Of a stretch of DNA of 64,000 bases, positions 1-10,703 are shown piece by piece. Source of the stretch: Ceratorhiza oryzae-sativae (lineage: Eukaryota; Basidiomycota; Agaricomycetes; Cantharellales; Ceratobasidiaceae); assembly GCA_030998015.1 (NCBI GenBank), contig JARWMV010000237.1, positions 1,488,001 through 1,552,000 on the forward strand. The letters run 5' to 3'. The notes under the pieces are model-generated. The model saw only the letters and a list, made by a program, of their open reading frames with translations, ran no database searches and was not told the origin of the DNA. The position numbers and the translations under genes are program-made. The first letter of the stretch is position 1. The number at the start of each line of letters is the position of its first letter.

Positions 1-1935
1 TGGTGCTCTCCGCTCGGGATTTGGTCTTTCTCTGCCGGACTTCCCCATCGGCGTCTCCACGAACCCAGTCCCGCCCTTCCTCCTGCGCAACGCTCTTCCG
101 GTCCTCGAACAACCTCAAGCCGTTGTTTCCACCATGCAGCTTTCCGCAGAGCAACGCCCTTCCAAGCAGATCTTGCTGTACCGAACGAAAAGCCTCAAAG
201 TCTTCCAACAGCGCGCGCTGCCACACGTACACTTTCCAGTCGGGGCTTCGCATCCGGGCAACGACGAGGGCTTTTGGTCCGGTGACACGGGCGCAGCAGT
301 GGACGTCGATGACGCGACCAACGACGCCTGGTTCGGAGCTGGGCTCATCCCCTCGTTCTCGACCTCGTGCGCAAGCTTGGCCGCAACCCGCTTCAGCCGC
401 TCCCGAATCTCGTCCTGCTCGTCCTCGTCCTGGGCCCCGCGGGTGTTTCGGTTCCAGAGTTCTCGCTGCCGCTGTTGGTGGTCCCGCTCTCTTCCTCGGC
501 TTTTCGGTCAAGGACGTTTCCGGGGTTATCTGCAACACGTACTCCTGCCTTTTCGACGTCGTATTCGGTTGTGCGCAAGAGATCGGCTGGAGGTCCGCCA
601 AGTGCTTCGCTTATCTCCTGAATCGTGATATCAATGTCACGGCGCAGGCGCTGGAACGGTTTGAGTGTCGATGGAAGAAAGTACTCTTTGAACAGAGCCG
701 TGTTTCGAGGATGGATGTTCGAGATACTCGTATGGGATGTGATCAGAGCCTGGGCCAACTCTCGTCAGCATGACGCGAACCAATACAGTGAGGACACCCT
801 ACGAGCTGAACCGCCCTTGTCTTGGCGACAAACACCAAGTAATCCGACATGCTCCAGCGACTCCAGTTGATCTCTGCACTCGTCTCGGTCATCTTCATCG
901 TAAGCAATCCGAAGTCGGCACGGATGGTCTGGGCAAGGCGAGCGCGGGCATCACGCTCCTCGTCGGTGATCGTCAGGGTGTAGGCTACGAAAAGATGGAA
1001 TCAGCCTGTGTGGAGCAGGGTTGCAGCGAAGAAAACTCATACTCTTGGACAATAGATGCGAATAGGTCGCGACGTGTTCCAGGGACATGACCAGCAGTTG
1101 ACGGAGCTCCCGCTCCGAGGTGTGGGGAAAGACAAACATGTTTACAAAGAGAACCATCGCAGAGCCCCAGCTGTAGAGATTATCCGTCAACCGAGATGGC
1201 AAATAGAGTTTGGAGACGGCTTACAGATAAGCTTCAATGTAGGCCTTGAGATATGACGGGTTGAACCCATGTCCAAGCAAGATTGAAGTGTATATCTAAA
1301 CGATTCGTGTCAACATCGATTCGGCATGGATCAAAATAACAACTCACGCCGTTGAAGCTCATGAGGATGGCCAAGAGCGAGAAACCGAAATACTTGAGCC
1401 CTTGTGCCTTGATCAATGCTAAGAGGTAGACCATTACTGCAAAGACGACGGCTTGGGCAACGGGTACATGACCCAGTTTGGCGAGGATGAGAAAGTTGAG
1501 CGCTCCAATGCAGGCACCGAGTATGGCATAAAACGTCGCGGTCAGGCATGCTCCAACAGACTGCAGCATTCGTTAGCTCAATAGCAAGAGAAGAGACAAT
1601 AGGCGCACACCTTTCCGGGCGTCCCAGCGATAGCAATGAGTATTGTTCCGGTCAAGGCGATAGGCACCTGGGAGAGATCGTCGAATCTGGGCAAAGGTGA
1701 GCGAGCGGGCCATATTGGGGGTGGCAAGAGACTAACCCCCGCAGAAACACAAGAACATAGGCCAATATATACGCCAGAGTACCTGTCTTCGCTGTCAACG
1801 CCCGCCAACAACTGCCGAGTAGGACGTACCCTTGAGGACGGGGATCGCCTTGCGACTAAACACAAACTTTCTGAGTCGTTTGAGTTTGCATATGATCTTG
1901 TTTTTCGGTTTTGGCTTTGGGTTCGGTTCCGCCAT
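1..1935 (-). CDS. ArAE-like membrane transporter (ER transporter 6TM N-terminal family), 3' end cut by window
   Basis: Likely a multi-pass exporter of the fungal PF10337-type family, related to aromatic acid exporters. The model starts at the ATG at 1933-1935 (MAEPNPKPKPKNK) and joins short exons. These read GTLAYILAYVLVFLRG, then FDDLSQVPIALTGTILI, then a long hydrophobic exon at about 1340-1569 containing GALNFLILAKLGHVPVAQA and YFGFSLLAILMSFNG. Next come LWGSAMVLFVNMFVFPHTSE and ELRQLLVMSLEHVATYSHLL at about 1060-1200, followed by YTLTITDEERDARARLAQTI and INWSRWSMSDYLVFVA. A charged cytosolic stretch follows, reaching DWKVYVWQRALLEDFEAFR near 190-250. The stop is not reached, so the C-terminal half lies outside the window. 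The hydrophobic block plus the HTSERELRQL motif is typical of this family. Substrate is unknown. No frameshift was seen, but splice sites between 390 and 560 are uncertain. Confidence 0.82.
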
Positions 1936-2431
1936 GGTTGCGGTAGGAAGAAAAAGCACGCAAGTATTTATGGGTTCGACACGGCCATCGCGGCTTCATC
2001 CCCGGTCGAAGTCTCAACTGAGACACACGGCATACGTCATCGGGCCAAACAGGCCATCACAGATAAGCCGAGTCGAGCCGACATAACAATCAGAATTGGT
2101 CTTCTCAAAATATAGCTTGGGTTGTAAAATGTGTTAAAGGAGATGCTGATAGTCGCCCGTCCCGAGTGTAAGCGACCAAATCGGCTTGGCTGGCGCGCTC
2201 GCCATCCAACTAAATGCGCATCTGATGCAACGGCCCTCACGAAAAATAGCAACATCATCATATCTTTCAATTTCGAGGATTTTCCAAGATATTCCACTTG
2301 TTTGGGATCCGTGTTCAATTTATTCGTCTTGCTACATGCACAAGAATACACAGTTGAATCCCAGAATGCTGAAATTCATCCGGCTGGCTTCCTACAAGCA
2401 CCACACCGCACACGTTGGCCAAAATGAACTT
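1936..2431. other. intergenic, no gene seen
   Basis: This is the upstream region of the transporter and the downstream region of the kinase-like relic. Open frames here are short and hydrophilic on both strands and match no family I recognise. Confidence 0.5.
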
Positions 2432-3345
2432 CTAGGTGTCAGTTTCAGCGGGGATGTGATCTTCAAAGTGGAAGTCAGCCTCGTCAGGCGTACCAACGCC
2501 TGGGTGTTTTCTCGACCAATCGAGGCGTGATTTCACCCAACCGGCCATGTCGCGTCCTCCCCAGACTGGAATATCCAACCTCAAGCTATTCGCAAAATCA
2601 CGAAACGCCTCGCCTTGCTTGAACGCTTTTCTCCATTCTCCTCCCGTCAAAGGCCGATCGTGTTGGTCTATAGTCGTGTGGAACATCGACCATAGAGCCC
2701 TCTGGTCCGCGGGCGTACCGCCGTACCAGTTTCTTGTATCTCCATCAGGATTGGGGATCCAAAACGGTATATCGGCGCTCTGCTAATGCGGCACCACTGT
2801 AGTTCCTTCAAATTCAATGTACCCGTTCACCCGACCGGTTGCTTCTTCAATCTTCAATATAATATGTAAAGATTAGATATCCCGATGATTCAGGTACATT
2901 ACGCGGACCGGAGCATACCAATATGTTGGCAAGTCGAAAGTCATCAAGCATCGGCGTGAATGGGCGATTTCGAGTGATGGTTGCTGGAGGTATCAGGCGG
3001 TCCCCGGGATACGTGCGGTAAAGCGCGAGAGCCCCCTCCATTGCGCTTACTGCTCGGTCAAGCAGAATGATTGGCTCAGGCCCCTCCGATGCTATAGACA
3101 CTACTGCTCGCTTGCGAAGATGTTCTGCGGTTAGTAATCGTGCATTCAAGAAGCTGGATAAATATTCCAGTGTCGTGCTGAATGGACCCCTCAGGTCCGT
3201 AAGAAAGTTGTGAATGGTGGGAGGCATATCTGGAAATTTCACAAGCCTGTCTATGGCACGGTAGAATGGGACGGAAACAATCGACCCAACGACAACGTCA
3301 GATGCATCAGGAAAACCCCCCTGAATTATTATTGTAAATAACACG
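2432..3345 (-). pseudogene. kinase-like (aminoglycoside phosphotransferase-type) gene relic
   Basis: Two blocks in one frame look like a fungal APH/choline-kinase-like phosphotransferase. The upstream block (about 2890-3310) has GSIVSVPFYRAIDRLV, GPFSTTLEYLSSFLNARL and the catalytic-loop-like PFTPMLDDFRLANILV. After an intron come ATGRVNGYIEFEGTTVVPH, then IPFWIPNPDGDTRNWYGG and a C-terminal tail ending at 2432. An in-frame TAG directly follows TTVVPH near 2783-2785, in the middle of the second block. The N-terminal lobe with the nucleotide-binding loop is absent: coding similarity stops at about 3310, just before a MITE-like element. I see a truncated gene with a premature stop. A very short unrecognised intron over the stop is possible but unlikely. 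Confidence 0.6.
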
Positions 3346-3360
3346 AAATAACCACATATA

Positions 3361-3723
3361 AACTAGTTGCAAGAATTGCTGTCCCCCCCCTTTTGTTACC
3401 TATAATAAACTGTGGTGAGGTGTTGATTATAGGTAATTGCAGTGAATTATAGCTATAAACCTATTTAAAATTCCCCCAACACATCTCCAAAGTGCCTCCC
3501 AGGAGACATGCAGGTTTATAAAGAATGGATTTCACACATTTCCAAAAATTTGCTATAATTTGTGAAATCCTGATTTATAAAGAATCCATTTTTTCCTGAT
3601 GTGAACCCTCATCACTGGACAAGCATAGATATTCAAGTGTACCCTGACCTGAAACAGTTATCAACACCCACATTTGATAATAGGCAATAAATGGGGGGGA
3701 TTCAGCAATTCTTGCAACTGGTT
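3361..3723. mobile_element. MITE-like element with about 21-bp terminal inverted repeats and TA flanks
   Basis: The left end (AACTAGTTGCAAGAATTGC) and the right end (GCAATTCTTGCAACTGGTT) are inverted copies with one mismatch. Both ends are flanked by TA (3359-3360 and 3724-3725), as expected for a Tc1/mariner-type target duplication. The interior is AT-rich and non-coding. It contains an internal hairpin, with GATTTCACA near 3530 and TGTGAAATC near 3565. It also holds a segment (about 3633-3660) resembling one at 8780-8812. No transposase is encoded, so it would be non-autonomous. Confidence 0.7.
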
Positions 3724-3983
3724 TATTCACAGCTATTACATGTTATTTAGAGTAATAAGTCCCAGGGGTTTTTGCTAATGCAAATTCAAGAAATTGCCCA
3801 TGATGGTTTCACTCACATTTTAAACAAGTACCATTAGTGCTGCAAAGTGATTGCAAGGCAGATCCACAAAAAGGAATAATGCATGTTTGTTGCTACTCTT
3901 TCCAATACATACAGCAAACCTATAGTCTTCCAGTCTGTAGCAGAAACATGGATAATCCAGTATATGTTCAGTGTGTTAGTGTT

Positions 3984-4300
3984 ACAACCTGACATGCATA
4001 TAATTGCTATATAATATTTTCTTGATTTATTGCATTTTTAAGAACACTTTCAAAACAAACTTTCCTTTTATGGGACAACTGTATCATGTGACTCATGGAA
4101 TGTTCCAGACTGCTTACCAAGATGTATTTCAACTTTTGGATGTGAAATTCTGCAGCTCTGCAGCAGCTTCTATTGCTTAGTGATATGAGTTGTAGTATAG
4201 TTGTGTTTGTTTTGATGTGGCTTAGAGGATGTATATATACTGGGTCAAGTTCAACAAGGTCTCCTCACAAACTCGACCTCTTTGTCAATACAAGTTCACT
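3984..4300 (+). repeat. LTR-like repeat A, copy 1
   Basis: This is a diverged direct copy of 6562-6890. Shared landmarks are GACATGCATAT at the start, ATAATATTTTC, CATGTGA, GATGTATTTCAACT, TGTGAAATTCTGCAG, a TATATA box and ATACAAGTTC near the end. The TATA box plus the conserved downstream segment suggests a former LTR promoter. Confidence 0.6.
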
Positions 4301-4999
4301 CCTACTTCTTCCTCACTGCACAATGTGCTGTTGTTGTCACCTTACTACCTCTCATTGCTGTTGCTATCATAGTCAAGACCCTTTGGGCTCTGCCTCCCTC
4401 CCTTGACTTATCATTGCAAAAGTCAGGTGGACTTTTTGTGTGATAATTTCAAGAGAGAGGAACCTTTATTCAAATGTTGGATCACAAAAAATTTAAGCTG
4501 CATGAAACTTATATCCAACTATGAAACACCTTGGTGTGCTTTGTTTAAAGGGGTTGTCTAAAGGTTAATATTATTCAGCTGAAATCAGCTCACATTGCTG
4601 CCTCCAATATGCACAAGCCATTGGTCAACCTAGACCCCAGCTAGTCTGGACAACATGTGTGTGGCCAGATCACCCATGCACAAGCACACCTTGAAGGGCA
4701 TTGTGAGATGCAAGACTCATGCATTGGTTTTCAGCCTCTTCCTCACAAATTATGTGGAATAAGGATTGATTGATTACATACTGGACATATATATGCATAT
4801 GAACACATTGTTTATCCATGCATTTTTAGTTACCCCAGCAGTCCATTTTCATTAAATTGCAAATGTGCAGTTGTCTGTTGCAGGCTCTTCATAACTATTC
4901 AGCCACTTTGTCAGAGCCAACAACCTGAACAGTGACACCTAACACTTGTGAGGCAAAGGCAGATCCAAAGGCTGTAACACTGAGGATCAAAACCACAAT

Positions 5000-5186
5000 G
5001 TCTAGGAAGGGATGCACAGCAAAGGGGATGGTTGCAACAACATGCAGAGGGTTTAAGAGGTGCACTTGTCCTAAAGAGGACTGGGCAGAAACTGCTTGGC
5101 TTGGTGACTGTGCAGGTAGAAGGTAGGTTTTGACAGGAGGTCAAGTTCTGAGGCTTAAGGCTCTCAGACTCTCCATTATATATTCA
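5000..5186 (+). repeat. LTR-like repeat B, copy 1
   Basis: Direct copy of 7302-7490. The best conserved stretch runs AGGTCAAGTTCTGAGGCTTA followed by AGGCTCTCAGACTCTCC. It lies downstream of repeat A copy 1, the same order as in the second copy pair. Confidence 0.6.
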
Positions 5187-5493
5187 AAGGCAAGGCAGTA
5201 CATATCAAATCCAAGGACAAATAAGAAGTAGCAACAATGGTATAATCTGTAACTATGGTACAATGGCAAATGGTAACTATGGTACAATGGTAACCAGGGT
5301 GCTAATGATATGTCATCAGAGAAAGACATTTCTGGAAGATGCAAACAAGGGTCAAACAACAACAAGGTCACATGACTTCCTTATGTAAGTAAATCTATGC
5401 ATATATCCTAATATCCATGATTTGGCCAAAAAGTATATAAAATAAAATGGAGAAAAATGTGAAATAAATTTATAAAAATTTGAAATAAATCTG

Positions 5494-5515
5494 TGTCATG
5501 GTCTAGGCCATGACA
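5494..5515. repeat. 22-bp near-perfect palindrome, probable LTR terminus
   Basis: The sequence starts TGTCATGGTC and ends GGCCATGACA, with arms inverted across the centre. TG...CA ends with TGTCATGG arms are typical of fungal Gypsy-type LTR borders. Imperfect versions occur at 9021-9045 and 9402-9422, each after an AT-rich run. Confidence 0.5.
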
Positions 5516-6561
5516 CACTTGAGAATTTTGTATAGATGCACTGTGTGAAATGCTCCCATACATGTACTATACTTAACTTGACACTATGATGACTCCACCT
5601 TGATTTCAGCAAGAGCTACAGACTCTGTATGACCTTTTTCTGCCACTACTGCCAACACTGTAAGCCCATCTAATGTGGAGATTCCATACTATGTTGAGAA
5701 ACAAGAGCATCCTTCATGGCAGGCTTGGATTTTGCACACTACAGCAAACCCCCAAACAAGTTTCTACCTGCATATATGGCTGTTTTGCACACCACATATG
5801 TATTTTAACTCCTCAGAAATTGCTGGTTGGCTTAGGGTCAATGTACTCATTGTGAGTGCAAATCAGTCTGTCAGAGGCAACAACCTGAACAACTTAGGCC
5901 TAATGTGCTATGACCCATAGGAGGGCTTGTACTAAAACCAACAGACATATTAAGGGGGATGTGAAGGTATTTCAACCTGCAGAGCAGGCATGAAACCCTT
6001 GACTATATGTATTCAACTCTAGCATACAATTGAAGCATGATACATAAGTGAGACCATACAAAGCACAAAATAATGAAAGAAAGAAACATGAGGCAAAGCC
6101 TTGAAACTACCTGATACAGAACCAGACTGTATGCATGTGACTATTTGTCCAGGGTAAGGCCATTATAGTTGTCTCACAACATAATGTTGGTGAGGCAAAG
6201 GCAGACCTATGGGCTATGATGGCCTAACATCACAAGCCACCCTCAACTCCCCTCCCCTCTTTTCTTTCTTGGCCAGACCTTGGTCTATTATTAGGACCAG
6301 CACCACCTCCCAGCCACCCTCTTATGGCATAGCAATACAGGCTCAAGGCAGTGCTTGGCTGTGTGTCTCCATAACACTTTTCTTCCTTTTCTCCCTTCTT
6401 GTTGCCTTGACTATGTATTGCTGTGCTTGGCTGTGCATAACCAGTGTACAGCCTCACATGTAGCTACAGTATAAATACAGCTGAGACCAAGCCAGTGAAC
6501 ACCAGCTTGCTCTCAAACTTGTCAACACCCCTTCTACTCCTGGGTCTCATCTCTGAGTCTG

Positions 6562-6890
6562 TCACAAACTGACATGCATATATCCACTCTATAATATTTT
6601 CTCGATTTACTACATTTTATGAGACCAGCTTCAAACATACTTGCCTTTTATGGTATATCTGTGTCATGTGATTCAGGGGATGTCCCGGACTGACAACTGA
6701 GATGTATTTCAACTCTGATGTGAAATTCTGCAGTTCCGCAGTCGCTTCTACTGCTTCTATCTCTTATCAGTCGTGACTCACTGTACAGACTTGTTTGTTA
6801 CGATGTGGCTTGTACTATGTATATAAACCAGGTCAAGTTCGCAGAGGGCTCCTCAAGAACTTGACCTCTCGTTGAATACAAGTTCTTTTC
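6562..6890 (+). repeat. LTR-like repeat A, copy 2
   Basis: This is the partner of 3984-4300 in direct orientation, with the same order of landmarks and many substitutions. The two copies lie about 2.6 kb apart. No intact internal region lies between them. Confidence 0.6.
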
Positions 6891-7301
6891 TTTCTTACTA
6901 TTTTTCTCGTCGCCTGACTTGTCGCTGTCGACAGAGTCCCTTGTGACCACCCTCCATAGAGACTGCTTAAGCCAGCCTTAGCACATCTAGCCAACCCCCT
7001 ACTGAGGCAGTGCAAACCTTTGCATCTAGCCATGAGTCACTAAGCTGCATGCTTGAGTGACATATACATTGTTCCTGCTTTGAGACCCACTTAGTGACAC
7101 CTAAGTGGTGTGATGACCCTACTCAGGGAATCACACATCAGACCTGCCTTAACCAGAGGCCTTAGCAGATGACCAGGCAACACTGAGTGGTAAACCCAAG
7201 CCAGTGATTAGGACTATAACCAGAGGTATTATCCTCACTAACTGTACCTCAAGAGTACATGTCAGGGCCTAGAGACCAGTTGTGACACCTAAGGTCAAAC
7301 T

Positions 7302-7490
7302 GAAATGCCTAGAGGGGATGTGCAGTGAAGGGGGGCAGTTGCAGCAACATGCAGGAGAGTATAAGGGGTGCACTTGTCCTTAAGAGGACTGCACAAGAAC
7401 TGCTAGGCTTGGTGACCACACAAGTTGAAGGATAGATTGATAGGAGGTCAAGTTCTGAGGCTTAAGGCTCTCAGACTCTCCCTTTATATA
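7302..7490 (+). repeat. LTR-like repeat B, copy 2
   Basis: Direct copy of 5000-5186, downstream of repeat A copy 2. The A-to-B gap is about 0.4 kb here against 0.7 kb in the first pair, so one unit has lost or gained sequence. Confidence 0.6.
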
Positions 7491-10261
7491 TTCATGTAGG
7501 AGGTGTTATGGATCACTAACATTTTTCTATTATTTTAGTCTGCTTTGCCAACCTCAAGTGATGCCTCTGTAATTTTCTTGAAATTAAATGAATTTGTATG
7601 CATCTGAATTTGTACTATTTGTGTTCCATTAAATAGTACAAAATCTCCTCTTTCCAACGCATATTTTATTGTGATTTTATCTTAAGAACTCAGAGAGATA
7701 TAGAGGTTGCGATATTTCCTCTTATCAGGAGATATTGATTACAACATTGTGCTGCTCATATCTTGGCAACTGCTTACACTATCAAAGCGATCTTATGCTC
7801 TATCGATAGCTAATCTTTGGTGGTATATGCTGCCCGAAGATCATCGCGATCCACCAGATCCTTGCGCCGGAATGGCCCAAAGATCATTAGAATCTTACTG
7901 GACCATCAATCAAGATCTAATGACTCCAGTGAGTCAGGAGAGCCTTCCAAATTGATCCAGAAGCTTCTCTGACTCACTTTATGACTCACTGGGATGTAGC
8001 CTCCATTCATTACATGTATATACTATGATAATATGATCTACAAGCCAATAGCAGGTCTCAGATGCATCAATGCCTTTGATCCACACCCTGTCTTTACTCT
8101 CATATCCTATACTGGGCTAGGGTGTACCCCAAGTATAGCAGTACCCTCTTTTGATGATCGCACTGGCATGCATGCATCTATTTGGCTCTGGAATGCCCTC
8201 CTCAGGGTATAAAAGGACCTCCTCTGAGGCCCTTCCAGACCACTCCCTCCTCTACTCAACCCAGACTGGTTATTGGTTTCTTTTCTCTTTCTATTTTCTC
8301 TTGTCTGTGTGTGATTTCTTATATAACTAGTACTGAGGAATAAAGTACCATATTAGTTATATATTGTCTGATTCATTGTATCTTATATACAGAGATATAT
8401 AAGGATACAATATTGCCTGATTGAGCATGACATTAAGTACCAGCTATTAGAGGAAATCTAAGTACCTGTAGCTGAGGAAGTACATGCATTAGGCAGCCCA
8501 CCATCTATCCTATAAGCTATCACTTAAGTCTAGTATTAAGATTAGTATCAGTTAGTCCAAGCAACTAGGGCTGAACTACATTTAAGATATCTAAAGGAAC
8601 CTGACCATAGTAGTCTTGCTCTTTATACCTATAAATTAGTCAGTTTACACTGTGAAAGATTAAGACTACCTTGAGTGTTACTTGATCACATTGCAACTAC
8701 TTTGAGCCTTCTTACTCTAGTCTAAGATGTATTGAGTATGATTAGTGTATACTAACATATCTACATTTGCTTAAGCTCTAGATATCCAAGTGTACCCTGA
8801 CCCATAACAGGAGGAAGTACATATCAAATAGGAAGCTAGGTGGAATTGTACAATAAACAAAGTGGTGCTGCAGCAACAGAATATTCTGGAATACATCAAC
8901 AATGGCCAACAACAACAAGGTCATGTGACTCAGTCAATAATTCTATCCATTTATCTGAATAAACAGGACTTGTCCAGGATGAGAAAATAAAGGTAAAATA
9001 GTATAAATCATAATAAATCTGTGCTCATGGTCTAGGCCAGGACATGCACCTTCACATGACTCACTCAATACTGTAGGCAAAAGAGTGGAATATGGTCACA
9101 GGACCCAAAACCCCCAAATTGCATTTCTAACAATTTCAATCTGCCATGAAATCTGGTTGATTTTAAGCAAGGAGCCCTAAAGTATGATCATAATTGCTGT
9201 ACTGGATCTCAAGCTGAAAGATGATGAATTGGAGCTGAGGAATGGGTTTCTTTGCCTCTTCTAAGGGTGTCTGAAATCCTGTGATGATGTTCCACTCTTG
9301 TGCCTACAGTAATTCTACACATATATCTGAATAAAGAGGAATTGTCCAAAACAAGGAAACAGAGGATAAATAAAATAGGGAGAAATCTGAATAATTTTTT
9401 GGTCATGGTCTAAGCCATGACAACATCACTTATTTGCACAACTTTCATCATTCTACATGATTATCATTCAGTCTAAACAGCCTGTCACAGCAGCTTACAG
9501 TTAAGTAAGTCATGTGTACCATTTGATTTGACAACCACTCTATTGTCACAATATTGAGCTTGGAGGTTTTCCAAATGCATTCTCAAAAATATGGTATCCA
9601 CAATATACCCATTGTACCTCAATTGTATACTTTATCCCATGGAAACATACACTGTTGCTGGACATTGCAATGTTGGGTATTTGTTCCAGAATCACAATTG
9701 TATTCAACACACCAACATACAAGGAGTCACATCTTGAGAATACCATGCAAGGGGATAGAAATCAAGCTAAGAATGATGACTATTACATGCCACTTCAGGG
9801 ACTGCCTGGTTATGTCCAAACAGACTCTGGACATAACTAAGGACACATGGTTAGGTTACAGCAGGTCACACAGGTGTGTACTTGTGTGCTGTCAAAATAT
9901 ACAACATTTTATTTTGCCAGTATTAATTAATTTCCACAGCAGAAATACTATTAAATGCCATAAAATACCCATAGGGTAGTCAAGGGCAGGGCACATCTAT
10001 GTGTGCCAGCAGCTGAATCATCATGGGGAGACAACCCTCAAAGTCAGGTGATCCTAAAATAGATGTCTCATTTGTCTGCCTATATGGCCAAATTTCAAAT
10101 TTTTGAAAATTTATCAGCTGATGTGCTGTGCTTCTACAAACCTTGAAGTTCAATTAGCATCATGAACACATCAAAACTGACTGAGAAAAATGCAAATTAT
10201 TGTCCCAAATGCAACACATTTGAACAAATACCATCATATTGATTCATTTGAGATTGCTGCT

Positions 10262-10703
10262 TACGCATCAGGCTTCTAGCCTCCCTAATGCTCCAGGATG
10301 CTTCGTGGAGGGCCAATGAGCTCTACCTATCCCCAGGCTCCATTAGCCTCTAAGGCCTATGCCAATGCCCTGATGCGTGTTCCGACCACTAAACACCAGT
10401 TCTGATCAGTTCTTATCTTTAATCAATTGCAATAACCTGAGCTGAACACGTTCTGAGAAGAGACGTCTTCGAGAGAACTAATATCCGGTGGATCAATTTC
10501 ACTTCAAACCCTCTGGATCGCAGCCTAAATCAATCAGCCAACCCCACAAATGATGTGCTGTCAGGCTCAGGCATCGGCTTGATCAAAGTACTGCCAAAGA
10601 TGCTTATTTGTCTAGCAAATTGGATTTTTCCATAGCTTAAAACTCGAAGCTGACCGACACACTTGCTTGATTTTCACTCCTTCAGATTCTCTTTCTTGTT
10701 CAC
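10262..10703. other. upstream region with a short inverted repeat
   Basis: ACGCATCAGG at about 10264 and CCTGATGCGT at about 10370 are inverted copies about 100 bp apart, around a GC-richer block. This marks the sharp change from AT-rich repeats to gene-like composition. No RNA gene fold that I recognise is present. The remainder is the 5' region of the next gene. Confidence 0.35.

Larger units (their letters stand above)
3724..10261. repeat. AT-rich graveyard of degenerate LTR-retroelement repeats
   Basis: There is no gene-like coding pattern here. Several diverged direct repeats are visible. Segment 3984-4300 recurs at 6562-6890, with a TATA-like TATATATAC followed by an 'AAGTTC..AACTTGACCTCT' region. 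Segment 5000-5186 recurs at 7302-7490, including AGGTCAAGTTCTGAGGCTTA. Segment 5320-5515 is related to 8880-9045 and 9320-9422; each ends near a palindrome of the form TCATGG..CTA(G/A)GCCATGA. These look like fragments of LTR-type elements. A further promoter-like stretch (TATAAAAGG, 8209-8217) may belong to another LTR. No gag, pol or integrase frames survive. Confidence 0.6.
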
